Below are positions 1-10,713 of a stretch of DNA of 64,000 nt, piece by piece. The notes beneath the pieces were generated by a model. It was not told the origin of the DNA. It saw nothing but the letters and a program-made list of their open reading frames with translations, and did not search any database. Origin of the DNA: Kiritimatiellia bacterium (GTDB lineage Bacteria; Verrucomicrobiota; Kiritimatiellia; UBA8416; JABMPJ01); contig JASLOA010000008.1 of NCBI GenBank assembly GCA_030745755.1, positions 52,453-116,452 of the forward strand. Direction: 5' to 3'. The translations under genes and the position numbers were made by a program. Position 1 is the first letter of the stretch, and the number at the start of each line of letters is the position of its first letter.

Positions 1-339
1 GTGTCGACCGCCATGGCGCGATTCAACCTTCATGTCTTTCACGGCAAGACCGTCAATGTCGTAACTCTCGACCTTGCGCTTGATCCGCTCCTCGGACGGG
101 TTGAGCAGCAGATCAAGATAGCCATGTGAGTCGCCGGGAGGTTCTTCTCCTGATACGCTGGCCAGTTCGTCGGCAAGCTTTATCATGCCTGTAATCTGCG
201 TGACGGTTTCCTCGGGCAGTGAATAGGTGATGTCAATAAGGCCGGATCCGTCATCGTTGAGGGTCAGCGTCTCAGTGAAGTCTATGCATCCGGCGGAGAG
301 CACCAGGAGGGCAAGAAGGAGCAGGTTCAGGTGTCGCAT
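1..339 (-). CDS. Partial lipoprotein of unknown function (3' end beyond window)
   Basis: The first 113 codons of a minus-strand gene that runs off the left edge. The N-terminus is a short charged stretch, a run of Leu/Ala and a lipobox (LSAGC, Cys at residue 18), so the product is probably a lipid-anchored envelope protein. The mature part begins with DFTETLTLNDDGSGLIDI, which suggests beta structure, but I do not recognise a family. The ATG at 339 follows an AAAGGAGAAACCCC ribosome-binding region. The gene begins only 12 nt after the stop of the FtsB-like gene, so eno, the FtsB-like gene and this gene probably share a transcript. Confidence 0.75.
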   Translation of the reverse strand, partial: MRHLNLLLLALLVLSAGCIDFTETLTLNDDGSGLIDITYSLPEETVTQITGMIKLADELASVSGEEPPGDSHGYLDLLLNPSEERIKRKVESYDIDGLAVKDMKVESRHGGRH

Positions 340-351
340 GGGGTTTCTCCT

Positions 352-654
352 TTACGGCTGTGGGCGGTTGGAGGTGTTGGTGTACTGGAAGACGACCTCA
401 TCGGGTTTGACCATGCCGGTCTCTCGGGCGACGCGCTCGACATAGGCAGGATCGGTGCTGAAGCGCTTCTGTTTGGCCTGCAGGGCTCGCGTCATGGCAT
501 CTGTCTCATGGTTCTCGGCCAGCAGTTCCGCCTTGCGCTGTTGGAGCTGGCGCAGACGATGGCAACGCGGGAGAAAGATGCAGACAAGCCCGATGGTGAA
601 GAGAATGAACAGCACTACCCACGCTGACCGGTAAACTGTGGTCCAGCCATTCAC
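352..654 (-). CDS. FtsB/DivIC-like septum formation initiator protein
   Basis: A 100-aa protein with a short cytoplasmic N-terminus, one membrane segment (about residues 8-28, WVVLFILFTIGLVCIFLP), then a coiled-coil-like stretch rich in Leu, Gln and Glu, and a C-terminus containing DPAYVERVARETGMVKPDEVVF. That tail (a short helix followed by a 'PgE' segment) is typical of FtsB/DivIC, small bitopic proteins that bridge FtsL and FtsQ in the divisome. I chose the GTG at 654 because GGGGAGAGG lies 8 nt upstream; no in-frame ATG fits. It lies downstream of eno, the same neighbourhood as ftsB in many proteobacteria. The family call is firm, the exact divisome role is inferred. Confidence 0.8.
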   Translation of the reverse strand: MNGWTTVYRSAWVVLFILFTIGLVCIFLPRCHRLRQLQQRKAELLAENHETDAMTRALQAKQKRFSTDPAYVERVARETGMVKPDEVVFQYTNTSNRPQP

Positions 655-679
655 TGGTTCATCCTCTCCCCAATGACAG

Positions 680-731
680 GTGTTAGGTGCGAGGTGGTGA
701 GTGATAGGTGTCTGTCTCAACACCTAACACC
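680..731. repeat. Inverted repeat GGTGTTAGGTG / CACCTAACACC
   Basis: An 11-bp perfect inverted repeat (GGTGTTAGGTG near 680 and CACCTAACACC near 720) separated by about 30 bp with further GTGAGTGATAGG-like repeats. It lies between the FtsB-like gene and eno, so it could act as an attenuator or transcript-stabilising hairpin inside the operon. It belongs to the same loose family of short GGNGNTAGG repeats seen near 49500-49640. Confidence 0.5.
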
Positions 732-751
732 CGGCACCTGTGACCTATCTT

Positions 752-2398
<1,647 letters not shown>

Positions 2399-2477
2399 AA
2401 GGCGTGGCAGGGATCAAATCCTTGTACAAGCGGGTCAATTACGGGGTATAGTGCGGTGAACTAAATGGAAGGCGAGT

Positions 2478-3509
2478 ATGAGACTGTTGGTTACTGGGGG
2501 TGCGGGGTTTATTGGGAGTAACTTCGTCAGGCATATGCTGACGACCTATCCCGATATTGAAATTGTCAACATGGACGTACTCACGTACGCGGGCAACCTG
2601 GAGAACCTCTCTGCCTTTGAGGATGATGAGCGGCATAGTCTTGAGCGCAAGAACATCGCGTCGGAAGAGGACGTTGAAAGCGTGTTCCGGGCCCATGAGA
2701 TTGATATCGTGGTCAACTTTGCCGCGGAGAGTCATGTGGATCGCAGCCTCCACATCGGTGCAGAGGCCTTTATTCGGACAAACGTGATGGGCGTGCAGGT
2801 GCTGCTTGATGCGGCGCGGGTTCACGGGGTACAGCGCTTTGTGCAGATTTCGACCGACGAGGTGTATGGCTCACTCGGGCCTGAGGGGCGCTTCACGGAG
2901 CTGACACCGCTGGCACCCAATAATCCCTATGCTGCCACGAAGGCGGGTGCGGACTTGTTGGTGCGCGCGGCGCACAAGTCGCACGGTATCGACGTGGTCA
3001 TCACGCGCTGCTCGAACAACTTCGGTCCCTACCAGTTTCCTGAGAAGCTCATTCCACTCATGATTGCGAATGCGCTCGAAAAGAAGCCGTTGCCGGTCTA
3101 TGGGGATGGGTTGAACGTTCGGGATTGGATCTATGTGCAGGATCATTGTCGGGCTATTGACGACGTGATGCGCGGGGGGCGCAGCGGAGAGGTCTACAAC
3201 ATTGGAAGCGATCACGATGTCCCGAACCTGGAGATCGTAACCCAGATACTGGCGCTGGTTGACCGGCCTGAGTCGCTGATCCAGTTTGTTGAGGATCGTC
3301 CCGGGCACGATCGTCGCTACGCGATGGACTCGTCCAAGATTCGCGACGAGCTGGGCTGGACGCCGGAACTGGGCTTTGAAGACGCGCTCGAAGCGACGGT
3401 GCAGTGGTACCTGGAGAACGACACGTGGCTGGAACATGTCCGTAGCGGGGCCTACCAGGGCTACTACGAGATGCTCTATGGAGAGAGGCCGCGGGTGCCT
3501 GGCCGGTAA
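2478..3509 (+). CDS. rfbB: dTDP-glucose 4,6-dehydratase
   Basis: A 343-aa extended short-chain dehydrogenase that converts dTDP-D-glucose to dTDP-4-keto-6-deoxy-D-glucose, the step leading to dTDP-L-rhamnose and other deoxysugars of surface polysaccharides. Features are the NAD-binding GGAGFIGSNFVRH at the N-terminus, DVLTYAGNLENL (typical of RfbB), NFAAESHVDRS, and the catalytic STDEVYGSL and YAATKAGADLLV (YxxxK). The length is normal for RfbB. The start has GGAAGG upstream. Partner genes rfbA, rfbC and rfbD are not in this window. Only 13 nt separate it from the YihY gene. Confidence 0.95.
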   Translation: MRLLVTGGAGFIGSNFVRHMLTTYPDIEIVNMDVLTYAGNLENLSAFEDDERHSLERKNIASEEDVESVFRAHEIDIVVNFAAESHVDRSLHIGAEAFIRTNVMGVQVLLDAARVHGVQRFVQISTDEVYGSLGPEGRFTELTPLAPNNPYAATKAGADLLVRAAHKSHGIDVVITRCSNNFGPYQFPEKLIPLMIANALEKKPLPVYGDGLNVRDWIYVQDHCRAIDDVMRGGRSGEVYNIGSDHDVPNLEIVTQILALVDRPESLIQFVEDRPGHDRRYAMDSSKIRDELGWTPELGFEDALEATVQWYLENDTWLEHVRSGAYQGYYEMLYGERPRVPGR

Positions 3510-3522
3510 CGGGAGTATGAGT

Positions 3523-5007
3523 ATGAGTGGATTGGCGAAGATCCTGGCAGAGTTCCGTGACGGGATGCGGAGAGCGTGGCGGTTTGTTGCCGAGGATGTC
3601 TGGGACCTGGATGTGGGCTCCCTTGAGGGCGCTCGCGGTGCCGGTGTGCGCGTTGTGCGCGTTGTTTCCCTGGTGTTTCGTGGATTCAAAGCGGATGAGT
3701 GCCCGATTCACGCTGCCGCCCTGACCTTCAATACGCTGATGGCCATCGTGCCGGTTCTGGCGCTTTCCCTGGCCCTGGCACGCGGACTGGGAAACGAGGA
3801 TTTTGCAAAGGAGAAGATTCGCAGCGTCGTATCGGAGTGGACCGTCCGGTTCGAGGATGCGCGTTCCGAGGGGATGGAGCCGGATGCATCACAAGCTCTG
3901 CCCGAGAGTGATGTCGGTGCGGAAGATGCGCCAGGAACCACCTTGGCGGAGGGCGGCTCGTTAGCCGGGGAGATCGACCACTTGGTTGAAGTCGGCTTCG
4001 AGAAGGTTGAGAATATCAGTTTTGCTGCCCTGGGTGGTGTGGGACTGGGGGTCCTGATTTGGATGGTGGTTTCCGTGTTGGGGCAGATCGAGGCCTCGTT
4101 TAACCGGGTCTGGGGGGTCGGCCATGGTCGAGCGCTCTGGCGAAAGTTCACCGACTATCTTAGCGTGCTGTTCATTCTTCCGTTTCTTGTTCTGCTCGCC
4201 TCATCGATCCCGGTTGTCGATTTCGCCACCCGATTTTTGGATGATTCCAGCGCGGAAATGGTGCGTGCCTTTGCCGGGTCCGGCTTTCTCAAGAACCTGA
4301 TGGTGGTTCTGATGAGTACGCTCTCGTTCGGATTCATGATCATGTTCATGCCCAACACACGTGTGCGCTTGTGGCCGGGGCTGACCGGTGGTCTGGTCAG
4401 CGCCTTGCTCTTTATTGCCTGGATGCTGCTGTGCGCACGGTTGCAGGTGGGTGCCGCGCGTTACGGGCGCATTTACGGGAGCTTTGCCACGGTTCCCATC
4501 GTGCTGGCGTGGGTCTACGTGAGTTGGGAGATTGTCCTCTTTGGTGCGGAAGTGGCCTTTGCATCTCAGAACTGCACCACCTACCGCATGGAGCGTTCGG
4601 CCCGATCGGCCAGCCTGCAGTCGCGGGCGCAACTGGCTCTGGTATTGGTGCTGCAGGCCGCGCGCACGATGCACCGCAAGGAGCCCTCACCGTTTGATGT
4701 CGAGGCCTTTGCTCATGAGCACCGCGTGCCGGTGCGCTTTGTGAATGGCGTTGTCGCGGAACTCTCGCGGGCTGGTATCATGGGAGAGTTGAGCGACGCC
4801 CAGGGCTGCTATGTACTGCGCCACTCGCCGACCGACCTGTCGGTCAAGGATGTGGTGGACGCGATTATGCAGCATGGAAGCGCGCCGGGCGACCTGGGAC
4901 TCGATGGCCTCGATCCCGCCGTGTCCGAACTGCTCCAGCAGCTTGATGGTGGGATGGAAACCACGATCGGTCATATCCAGATCCAGGACCTGGTGACGAC
5001 CGCCTGA
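3523..5007 (+). CDS. YihY/BrkB family inner-membrane protein with C-terminal extension
   Basis: A 494-aa membrane protein. The hallmark ECPIHAAALTFNTLMAIVPVLALSLAL segment marks YihY/virulence factor BrkB (once thought to be RNase BN). About six hydrophobic segments are visible between residues 65 and 345, including a loop with EASFNRVWGV and the RYGRIYGSFATVPIVLAWVYVSWEIVLFGAE pair. A charged, Glu-rich loop follows the first helix. The last 130 residues resemble the winged-helix tail seen in longer family members. Two ATGs are close together; I chose 3523 because GGGAG is then 7 nt away (3517 is the alternative). The molecular function of the family is unclear. Its TGA abuts the opposing gene's stop. 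Confidence 0.88.
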   Translation: MSGLAKILAEFRDGMRRAWRFVAEDVWDLDVGSLEGARGAGVRVVRVVSLVFRGFKADECPIHAAALTFNTLMAIVPVLALSLALARGLGNEDFAKEKIRSVVSEWTVRFEDARSEGMEPDASQALPESDVGAEDAPGTTLAEGGSLAGEIDHLVEVGFEKVENISFAALGGVGLGVLIWMVVSVLGQIEASFNRVWGVGHGRALWRKFTDYLSVLFILPFLVLLASSIPVVDFATRFLDDSSAEMVRAFAGSGFLKNLMVVLMSTLSFGFMIMFMPNTRVRLWPGLTGGLVSALLFIAWMLLCARLQVGAARYGRIYGSFATVPIVLAWVYVSWEIVLFGAEVAFASQNCTTYRMERSARSASLQSRAQLALVLVLQAARTMHRKEPSPFDVEAFAHEHRVPVRFVNGVVAELSRAGIMGELSDAQGCYVLRHSPTDLSVKDVVDAIMQHGSAPGDLGLDGLDPAVSELLQQLDGGMETTIGHIQIQDLVTTA

Positions 5008-5499
5008 TCAGCCGGGCAGATCGAGGGCCATGGCGACTTCGGGGCAGGTTAAGGGGTTGTCGTACTTCGTGCAGCTCATGCATCCCGAGTAGATCTTGTG
5101 CATGAGTTGCTCTTTGGGTACCTCGACGAACCCGAGCGACTTGAAAAAGGGCGGGGTGAAGGTCAACGCAATGATGCGGGCCGGGTGCATGGGGGTCACG
5201 CGCTGAATGGCGCGATTGACCAGGTCGCGTCCCAGTCCCCGTCCCTGGTGAGTCTTCGCTATGGCCAGTGACTTGACTTCAACAAAAGGATGTCGGGGGG
5301 CACCGATTTCGGGCAGAACATGCCAGGATACGGTGCCAATGATGGCGCCGTCCTGCTCGGCAACAAGGAAGCGGTCGATGTTCTGCACAATATCGCCGAT
5401 CGGGCGCGCCAGGAGCTCGTCAGGGTAGGCCTTGATCAGGTTGAAGACCTGCTCGGCGTCGCGGAACTCGGCCGGTCTGATGGTGCAACTATCAGTCAT
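5008..5499 (-). CDS. ArgA-type GNAT amino-acid N-acetyltransferase
   Basis: A 163-aa single-domain GNAT acetyltransferase. The acetyl-CoA binding motif is HQGRGLGRDLVNRAIQ and the core strand is FVEVKSLAIAKTHQGRG. The tail SGCMSCTKYDNPLTCPEVAMALDL, with three Cys, resembles the stand-alone ArgA-like enzymes that make N-acetylglutamate for arginine synthesis ('..C.NCpkfp.CdEvAm'). N-acetylglutamate synthase is therefore the best guess, but other substrates are possible. The start at 5499 gives a normal GNAT N-terminus (CTIRPAEFRDAEQVF); the ribosome-binding site is weak (GAGAG). The gene converges with the YihY gene without any intergenic base. Confidence 0.8.
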   Translation of the reverse strand: MTDSCTIRPAEFRDAEQVFNLIKAYPDELLARPIGDIVQNIDRFLVAEQDGAIIGTVSWHVLPEIGAPRHPFVEVKSLAIAKTHQGRGLGRDLVNRAIQRVTPMHPARIIALTFTPPFFKSLGFVEVPKEQLMHKIYSGCMSCTKYDNPLTCPEVAMALDLPG

Positions 5500-5633
5500 G
5501 TGCTCTCTCACGTGTTGATCGATGGGAGTATCGGGGTGGGGACGATAGGGGTCAAGACTACTATTTGTGCGCAGAACAGGCTTGCACTTGCAGTGGTGTG
5601 AGTCCATAGTTCCGCGCTTTTCTTGATTCCAAG

Positions 5634-5665
5634 CAGAGACAGATACAGAGACAGAGACAGAGACG
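5634..5665. repeat. AGACAG hexanucleotide tract
   Basis: About five imperfect copies of a 6-bp unit (AGACAG/AGATAC/AGAGAC) lie just upstream of the fusA ribosome-binding site. Such a tract could vary in length by slippage, but nothing shows that it does. The rest of 5500-5679 holds no gene. Confidence 0.6.
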
Positions 5666-5679
5666 GTCAGGAGTAGATC

Positions 5680-7773
5680 ATGGGACGGGACATATCACTT
5701 AGCAATATTCGTAACATCGGGATCATGGCCCATATTGACGCGGGCAAGACAACGGTGAGCGAGCGTATTCTCTTTTATTCAGGCAAGACGCACAAGATCG
5801 GTGAGGTGCATGACGGCGCTGCCATCATGGACTGGATGGACCAGGAGCAGGAACGTGGCATCACGATTACCTCCGCCGCGACCACCACGAGTTGGCGCGA
5901 CCACCAGATTACGCTGATCGACACCCCGGGGCACGTGGACTTCACGGCCGAGGTGGAACGCAGTTTGCGTGTGCTGGACGGTGCCGTGGCCCTGTTCTGT
6001 GCCGTGGGCGGCGTGCAGCCGCAGTCCGAACAGGTCTGGCGCCAGAGCGAGAAATACAGCGTGCCGAAGTTGGCATTCGTCAACAAGATGGACCGCACGG
6101 GCGCTGATTTCTTTGGCGTCGTCGAGAGTATCCAGAATATCCTTGGCGCGAATGCGGTGCCGATGGTAGTGCCAATCGGTGCCGAAGATAAGTTTGAAGG
6201 CGTGATCGACCTGATCACGATGCGGGCCATCTACTACAGCGACAAGGACATGGGCGCGACCTATCACGAGGAGGACATCCCGGCCGATCGACTCGAAGAG
6301 GCCAAGACGTGGCGCGCCAACCTGGTTGAGAAGTGCGCCGAGCAGGGCGATGACGATCTGCTGGAGAAGTTTCTCGAGACCGGCGACCTGAGCGAAGAAG
6401 AGATTCGCATGATTATCCGCCATGCCACGGTCGATCGCCGCGTGATCCCGGCCTATTGCGGGTCGGCCTTCAAGAACAAGGGCGTGCAGCGTCTGCTGGA
6501 CGGCATTGTCGATTTCCTGCCATCGCCCGAGGATATTCCGCCGATCATCCATGCGCATGATGATGGTGAAACGGAGTTACAGGCCAACGACGAGGAGATC
6601 TTCTCCGCGATGGCGTTCAAGGTGGTGGCTGACAAGCACATGGGCAAACTCGTCTTTATGCGTATCTACTCGGGTTCTGTTGAGTCGGGCACAACGGTGT
6701 ACAACAGCACGCAGGACAAGACGCAGCGTATCGGGCGTATCATTCGCATGCACGCCAACCGCCAGCAGGCCCTCGACCGCGCCATGTGCGGTGACATTAT
6801 TGCGGTGGTGGGATTGTCACAGACCCGCACCGGCGACACGATCTGCATGAAGGACCACCCGATCCTGCTCGACAGCATTGAGTTCCCTGCGCCCGTGATG
6901 TCGATCAGTATCAAGCCGGCTACGCGCCAGGATAACGATAAGATGGGTGCGGCCCTGCATGCCCTGGCCGAGGAGGACCCGACCTTTACCGTAGGCTTCG
7001 ATGATGAGACGTCTGAAACGATCATCGCCGGTATGGGTGAGCTTCACCTGGAGATCCTGGTCGAGCGGCTCAAGCGTGAGTTCAGCGTGGTGGCCGATGT
7101 CGGTCGGCCCGAGGTGGCTTATCGCGAAACCGCCACGGTTGGGCTCGAAGGGCAGTACAAGCACTCCAAGCAGTCCGGCGGACGCGGCCAGTACGGCCAC
7201 GTGCACCTGCGCCTCGAACCGCAGGAACCGGGACGCGGCTTCTCGTTCGAGAACGAGGTCAAGGGCGGCAACATTCCGTCCGAGTACATCACGGCCGTCG
7301 AGAAGGGCGTTATCAAGGCCATGGTGAGCGGCCCGTTTGCCGGTTATCCCGTGGTGGACATGAAGGTGACGGTGTTCGATGGTTCATCGCACGACGTGGA
7401 CTCCAGCGAGTTTGCTTTCACCGAGGCGGCGCGGGTTTGCTTCCGCAACGTCTTCATGCAGGGGCAGCCCGAGCTGCTTGAGCCGATCATGTTGGTCGAG
7501 GTATCGGCGCCCGAGGACTACATGGGGTCGGTCACCGGGTCAATCTGTCAGCGACGCGGCCGCATTGAATCGATGAGCGAACAGCCCGGCGGCATTCGCG
7601 TGGTGGAGGGACGTGTCCCGCTGAGCGAGATGTTCGGTTACTCCAACGCGATCCGCACCGTTACGCAGGGACGCGGCAACTTCACGATGCACTTCGAACA
7701 CTACGAAGCCGTCCCGTTCGCCATCGCCGAAGAGATCATCAAGAAGCGTCGCGAAGCCAACAAGATTAAGTAG
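5680..7773 (+). CDS. fusA: Elongation factor G
   Basis: A 697-aa translational GTPase that drives translocation on the ribosome. G1 is [22 protein letters not shown], the switch region is [15 protein letters not shown]3 is [21 protein letters not shown], and G4 is [10 protein letters not shown]. The later domains (II-V) are present, including [18 protein letters not shown] and the domain IV segment with [13 protein letters not shown]. Length and order are those of canonical EF-G. The start is preceded by GGTCAGGAG. It is not in a str operon here (no rpsL, rpsG or tuf neighbours), so this may be one of several EF-G genes in the genome. Confidence 0.96.
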   Translation: MGRDISLSNIRNIGIMAHIDAGKTTVSERILFYSGKTHKIGEVHDGAAIMDWMDQEQERGITITSAATTTSWRDHQITLIDTPGHVDFTAEVERSLRVLDGAVALFCAVGGVQPQSEQVWRQSEKYSVPKLAFVNKMDRTGADFFGVVESIQNILGANAVPMVVPIGAEDKFEGVIDLITMRAIYYSDKDMGATYHEEDIPADRLEEAKTWRANLVEKCAEQGDDDLLEKFLETGDLSEEEIRMIIRHATVDRRVIPAYCGSAFKNKGVQRLLDGIVDFLPSPEDIPPIIHAHDDGETELQANDEEIFSAMAFKVVADKHMGKLVFMRIYSGSVESGTTVYNSTQDKTQRIGRIIRMHANRQQALDRAMCGDIIAVVGLSQTRTGDTICMKDHPILLDSIEFPAPVMSISIKPATRQDNDKMGAALHALAEEDPTFTVGFDDETSETIIAGMGELHLEILVERLKREFSVVADVGRPEVAYRETATVGLEGQYKHSKQSGGRGQYGHVHLRLEPQEPGRGFSFENEVKGGNIPSEYITAVEKGVIKAMVSGPFAGYPVVDMKVTVFDGSSHDVDSSEFAFTEAARVCFRNVFMQGQPELLEPIMLVEVSAPEDYMGSVTGSICQRRGRIESMSEQPGGIRVVEGRVPLSEMFGYSNAIRTVTQGRGNFTMHFEHYEAVPFAIAEEIIKKRREANKIK

Positions 7774-7779
7774 TTCGGC

Positions 7780-8136
7780 CTAGAACGGCGGTTCGTCGCT
7801 GTCGAGATCTTCGGGGACGAGTGAGTCGTCATCCACAGGAGGTTCCGGGTCGCCTGCGGCTGCTTCAGCGGCGGGTTCGAGGCGCCAGGCGGTCAGATCG
7901 GTGTAGTAGCGCCCGTTGTGCTCGTTGCCGCGCAGGTCGAACGTCACCTTTACGCGCTGGCCCACTTGGATGTCGCTGAGCAGAGCGGTCTTATCCTTAA
8001 CGCACCCAAACTTGATATCCTGCGGGTAGCGGTCATCCTCGGTTGTCACAACAAACTCACGCTTGTTGAATCCACTCGGAAACGTCACCTCATCCATCAC
8101 AACCTTCACAGTCCCGGTCATCTCATACGCTGCCAT
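7780..8136 (-). CDS. Small OB-fold-like protein (DUF3127 type)
   Basis: A 118-aa protein. Its N-terminal 85 residues ([31 protein letters not shown]...[11 protein letters not shown]...[30 protein letters not shown]) match the pattern of DUF3127 proteins, which are predicted OB-fold relatives of SSB. The tail is acidic and ends DEPPF, like the protein-interaction tip of single-stranded DNA-binding proteins. A genuine ssb gene is present at 56748, so this is a paralogue-like accessory protein, perhaps in DNA metabolism; the role is inferred. AGGAG precedes the ATG. It converges with fusA 6 bp away. Confidence 0.8.
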   Translation of the reverse strand: MAAYEMTGTVKVVMDEVTFPSGFNKREFVVTTEDDRYPQDIKFGCVKDKTALLSDIQVGQRVKVTFDLRGNEHNGRYYTDLTAWRLEPAAEAAAGDPEPPVDDDSLVPEDLDSDEPPF

Positions 8137-8240
8137 CGCTCATCTCCTCTGTTGGTCGGGTGAGTGTCGGGTGTTGGTTGGCATGTGTCAAGTTTTCGGG
8201 GAGCAAGCAGTTCTCATTATGCCCCTTTCGAAGGCCCTTC

Positions 8241-8315
8241 TGTCATCCCGAGCGAAGCGAGGGATCTCATAATCATGGAAAGCATTGGAGATCCCTCGAC
8301 AAGCTCGGGATGACA
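8241..8315. repeat. Dispersed inverted repeat TGTCATCCCGAG... / ...CTCGGGATGACA
   Basis: Two inverted copies of the ~27-bp element TGTCATCCCGAGCGAAGCGA...GGGATCTC face each other around a short centre. Related copies occur at 45829-45900, 47334-47410, 52019-52092 and 63741-63827. The surrounding 8137-8442 stretch contains no gene that I can see; it also has short GTCGGGTGNTG direct repeats near 8155-8175. Confidence 0.85.
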
Positions 8316-8442
8316 AGCCAGCGTTTGCGGAGCGCAGTGGTCATCGTGAGAACTGTTGCAGAGAGCAGATGCTCAGGCCATTTGGGCGAGCCGAATCTTG
8401 ACAGCGTGTGGCTTACAACCGACACTCACACCTCTTCAGCAC

Positions 8443-8527
8443 GGGCGAGTGGTGAAATTGGCAGACACGCAGGATTTAGGATCCTGTGCCTCACGGCTTG
8501 CGGGTTCGAGTCCCGCCTCGCCCACCA
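8443..8527 (+). tRNA. tRNA-Leu (anticodon TAG)
   Basis: An 85-nt type II tRNA. The acceptor GGGCGAG pairs with CTCGCCC; the anticodon arm is CAGGA-TTTAGGA-TCCTG with anticodon TAG, reading CUA. The variable arm is GTGCCTCACGGCTT and the T arm is GCGGG-TTCGAGT-CCCGC. The discriminator is A and the CCA is encoded. It lies 41 nt upstream of galK on the same strand. Confidence 0.96.
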
Positions 8528-8568
8528 CTCAGGCCGCCTGAGGTCATTACGAAACAGGGAAGTTCTTC

Positions 8569-9723
8569 ATGTACGATACCGTTGCAAAGGCATTTCAAGA
8601 TCATTTCGGACATCCTCACACCGTGGCGTCCTACGCCCCCGGGCGTGTGGAGGTCCTGGGCAACCACACGGATTACAATGAAGGCTTTGTCCTTTCGGCG
8701 GCTATCAACTTTGGTACCTATTTCCTGGCGTCGCCTTCGGAGGATACGACCTGTCGGATCGTTGCCGGCGACCTGATGGCAGAGGTCTCTTTCGACGTCA
8801 GTGCCCCGAACCCGGTGACCGAGAACACCTGGGCCAACTACGTGATCGGTGTCTTGGCAGGTCTGCAGTCTCATGGCGAAGCCCAGGGGGGCTTTAACGG
8901 CATGTTCCTCGGGAACATTCCGCTGGGAGCGGGGCTGTCCAGCTCGGCGGCCCTCGAGATGTGCACGGGTTTGGCTCTTGGCAAGCTGTACGGTATTGAG
9001 GTCGAGCCCCTCGAGATGGCGAAAATCGGGCAGAAGGCCGAGCACGAGCACGCCGGGGTGAAGTGTGGACTGCTGGACCAGGTGTCGAGCCTGTTCGGGC
9101 AGGAAAATGCACTGGTGATGACCGATTTCCGGTCACTCGAGGTGCAGACGCTCCCCATGGGGGACGATGCGGCCTTCCTGATGTGCAATACGAAAGCCAA
9201 GCATGCCCTCGTGGATGGGGAGTACAACGAACGTCGCGAGCATTGCGAAGGGGCCGCCGCCTATTTCAAGGGCGCACTATCGCACCCGGTCGCAGCACTT
9301 CGTGATGTCAGTTGGGCTGAGTGGGAGGCTCACGAGTCGAAAATGCCCGCCTTGGCCGCCAGGCGAGCCGCTCACCCGATCGGCGAATCGGAACGCGTTC
9401 TGAAGGGTCGGCAGCTTCTTGACGCTGGCGACTTAGCCGGGTTTGGCAAGCTGATGTTCGACAGCCACGACAGCTCGGCCAACTACTTTGAGAACTCCTG
9501 CCCCGAACTCGATACGATCGTGAACGCGGCCAAGGGCATCCCCGGTGTTCTCGGTGCACGTCTTTCCGGCGGGGGATTCGGAGGAAGCGTGGTCGCTCTC
9601 ATTCATCCGCGCGATGCCGAGACGGTTGCACACGCCATCAATGCCGTCTTCGAGAAGGCACACGGTCATCCCTGTGATATCAGCGTGATCACCCCGTCCG
9701 CTGGTGCCCGCATTGTTGGGTAG
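8569..9723 (+). CDS. galK: Galactokinase
   Basis: A 384-aa GHMP kinase that phosphorylates galactose to galactose-1-phosphate (Leloir pathway). The N-terminal galactokinase signature is GRVEVLGNHTDYNEGFVL (residues 26-43). Asn32 replaces the Glu of the usual GEHTDYN, the residue that contacts the sugar. The nucleotide loop is IPLGAGLSSSAALEM (about 120-134), followed by KCGLLDQVSSLFG with the catalytic Asp, and a C-terminal LSGGGFGGSVVALI. The length is normal. AGGGAAG lies 6 nt before the ATG. A partial galE is at the right end of the window. The sugar could also be a galactose derivative, given Asn32. Confidence 0.9.
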   Translation: MYDTVAKAFQDHFGHPHTVASYAPGRVEVLGNHTDYNEGFVLSAAINFGTYFLASPSEDTTCRIVAGDLMAEVSFDVSAPNPVTENTWANYVIGVLAGLQSHGEAQGGFNGMFLGNIPLGAGLSSSAALEMCTGLALGKLYGIEVEPLEMAKIGQKAEHEHAGVKCGLLDQVSSLFGQENALVMTDFRSLEVQTLPMGDDAAFLMCNTKAKHALVDGEYNERREHCEGAAAYFKGALSHPVAALRDVSWAEWEAHESKMPALAARRAAHPIGESERVLKGRQLLDAGDLAGFGKLMFDSHDSSANYFENSCPELDTIVNAAKGIPGVLGARLSGGGFGGSVVALIHPRDAETVAHAINAVFEKAHGHPCDISVITPSAGARIVG

Positions 9724-9789
9724 TCATGCGTCGTGAGCGTGCGTGTGCCGGGCTGGTTGTGGGCAAGAAAGCGCCCCGCGTCTCATGCC

Positions 9790-10599
9790 TCAGAAATAGT
9801 ACCCCATGCCGATTGTGTAGTGACGGTCGGAGCCGTCGAAGAGGATGGCGTCGAGCTGGATCAGCCAGCCGTTGGCGATGCGCATGTCGGCGCCGAGTCG
9901 CATCCCCATATCGTGGTAGCCTTTGCCTTTGAGCGGAGCGTGGTCGATATCCCAATCACTGTAGATGGGACCGATGTAGGCCGAGATACCGGTGGGGTGG
10001 CGGCGGTTCCAAACGGACTCGGTCGCCCGATTATGCGTATAGCGGATCAGCGGCGAGATGGTGAGTTCGGACCACTTGAAATAGTCGTCCGTATTGGCCA
10101 GGTCGGCCGCGAGGGTCCCGGTAATCTGGCCAAAGTAGACCCCGTCGATCTTCATGGAGGCCTCACGATAGGCGACGTCGACCTCCAGGCGGATGGCGTG
10201 GCGACGGGGCACGACGGGCGTGCCATCGATGACGGTGTCCCATAGGGCGGCGCGGGCACCGATACCCCACTCGAATCCTCCCGTGCTCTCAATCACGCCC
10301 ACCTGCATGCCTGCCGTGCCTGCCTCCGCATACAAGGCAAGGGAGGGCAGGATGTCCAGGCCGACGCCGGCCGTGATGTGGCTGAATTCGACAGCCGTAA
10401 CCCGGTTCTCAAAACGCATTTCGCGATCTGACTGGACGTAAGCCATGGAGAAGGAAAGACCCTCGGGCTCCTTCAGCGTGATCAACCCTTCCTTTGGACC
10501 GGCCATGCTGCCCGCAACGGCAGAGAGGGCGGCTGATGAGGCCAGGAGGGCCAGAATGGCGAGAACACGGCGATAGGGGTGTGCATGGCATGTAGTCAT
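9790..10599 (-). CDS. Predicted outer-membrane beta-barrel protein
   Basis: A 269-aa protein with an N-terminal signal peptide (RRVLAILALLASSAALSAVAG) followed by many alternating hydrophobic strands and a C-terminal aromatic end (DRHYTIGMGYYF), the usual signal for BAM-dependent barrel insertion. I recognise no specific family. The best guess is an 8- to 12-stranded barrel of the OmpA/OmpW-like size class. No strong ribosome-binding site precedes the ATG at 10599. It is divergent from the pilus operon, with 114 bp between them for both promoters. Confidence 0.75.
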   Translation of the reverse strand: MTTCHAHPYRRVLAILALLASSAALSAVAGSMAGPKEGLITLKEPEGLSFSMAYVQSDREMRFENRVTAVEFSHITAGVGLDILPSLALYAEAGTAGMQVGVIESTGGFEWGIGARAALWDTVIDGTPVVPRRHAIRLEVDVAYREASMKIDGVYFGQITGTLAADLANTDDYFKWSELTISPLIRYTHNRATESVWNRRHPTGISAYIGPIYSDWDIDHAPLKGKGYHDMGMRLGADMRIANGWLIQLDAILFDGSDRHYTIGMGYYF

Positions 10600-10713
10600 G
10601 ACAGGATCGTAGTCAGGTCAATTCACCATTGTCAAGGGGGCAGCCACGCCCTATCGTGATGTATTGCATGTTTAGGACCGGAAACTGAAGAATCTAGCCG
10701 GAGCTGATGACCT

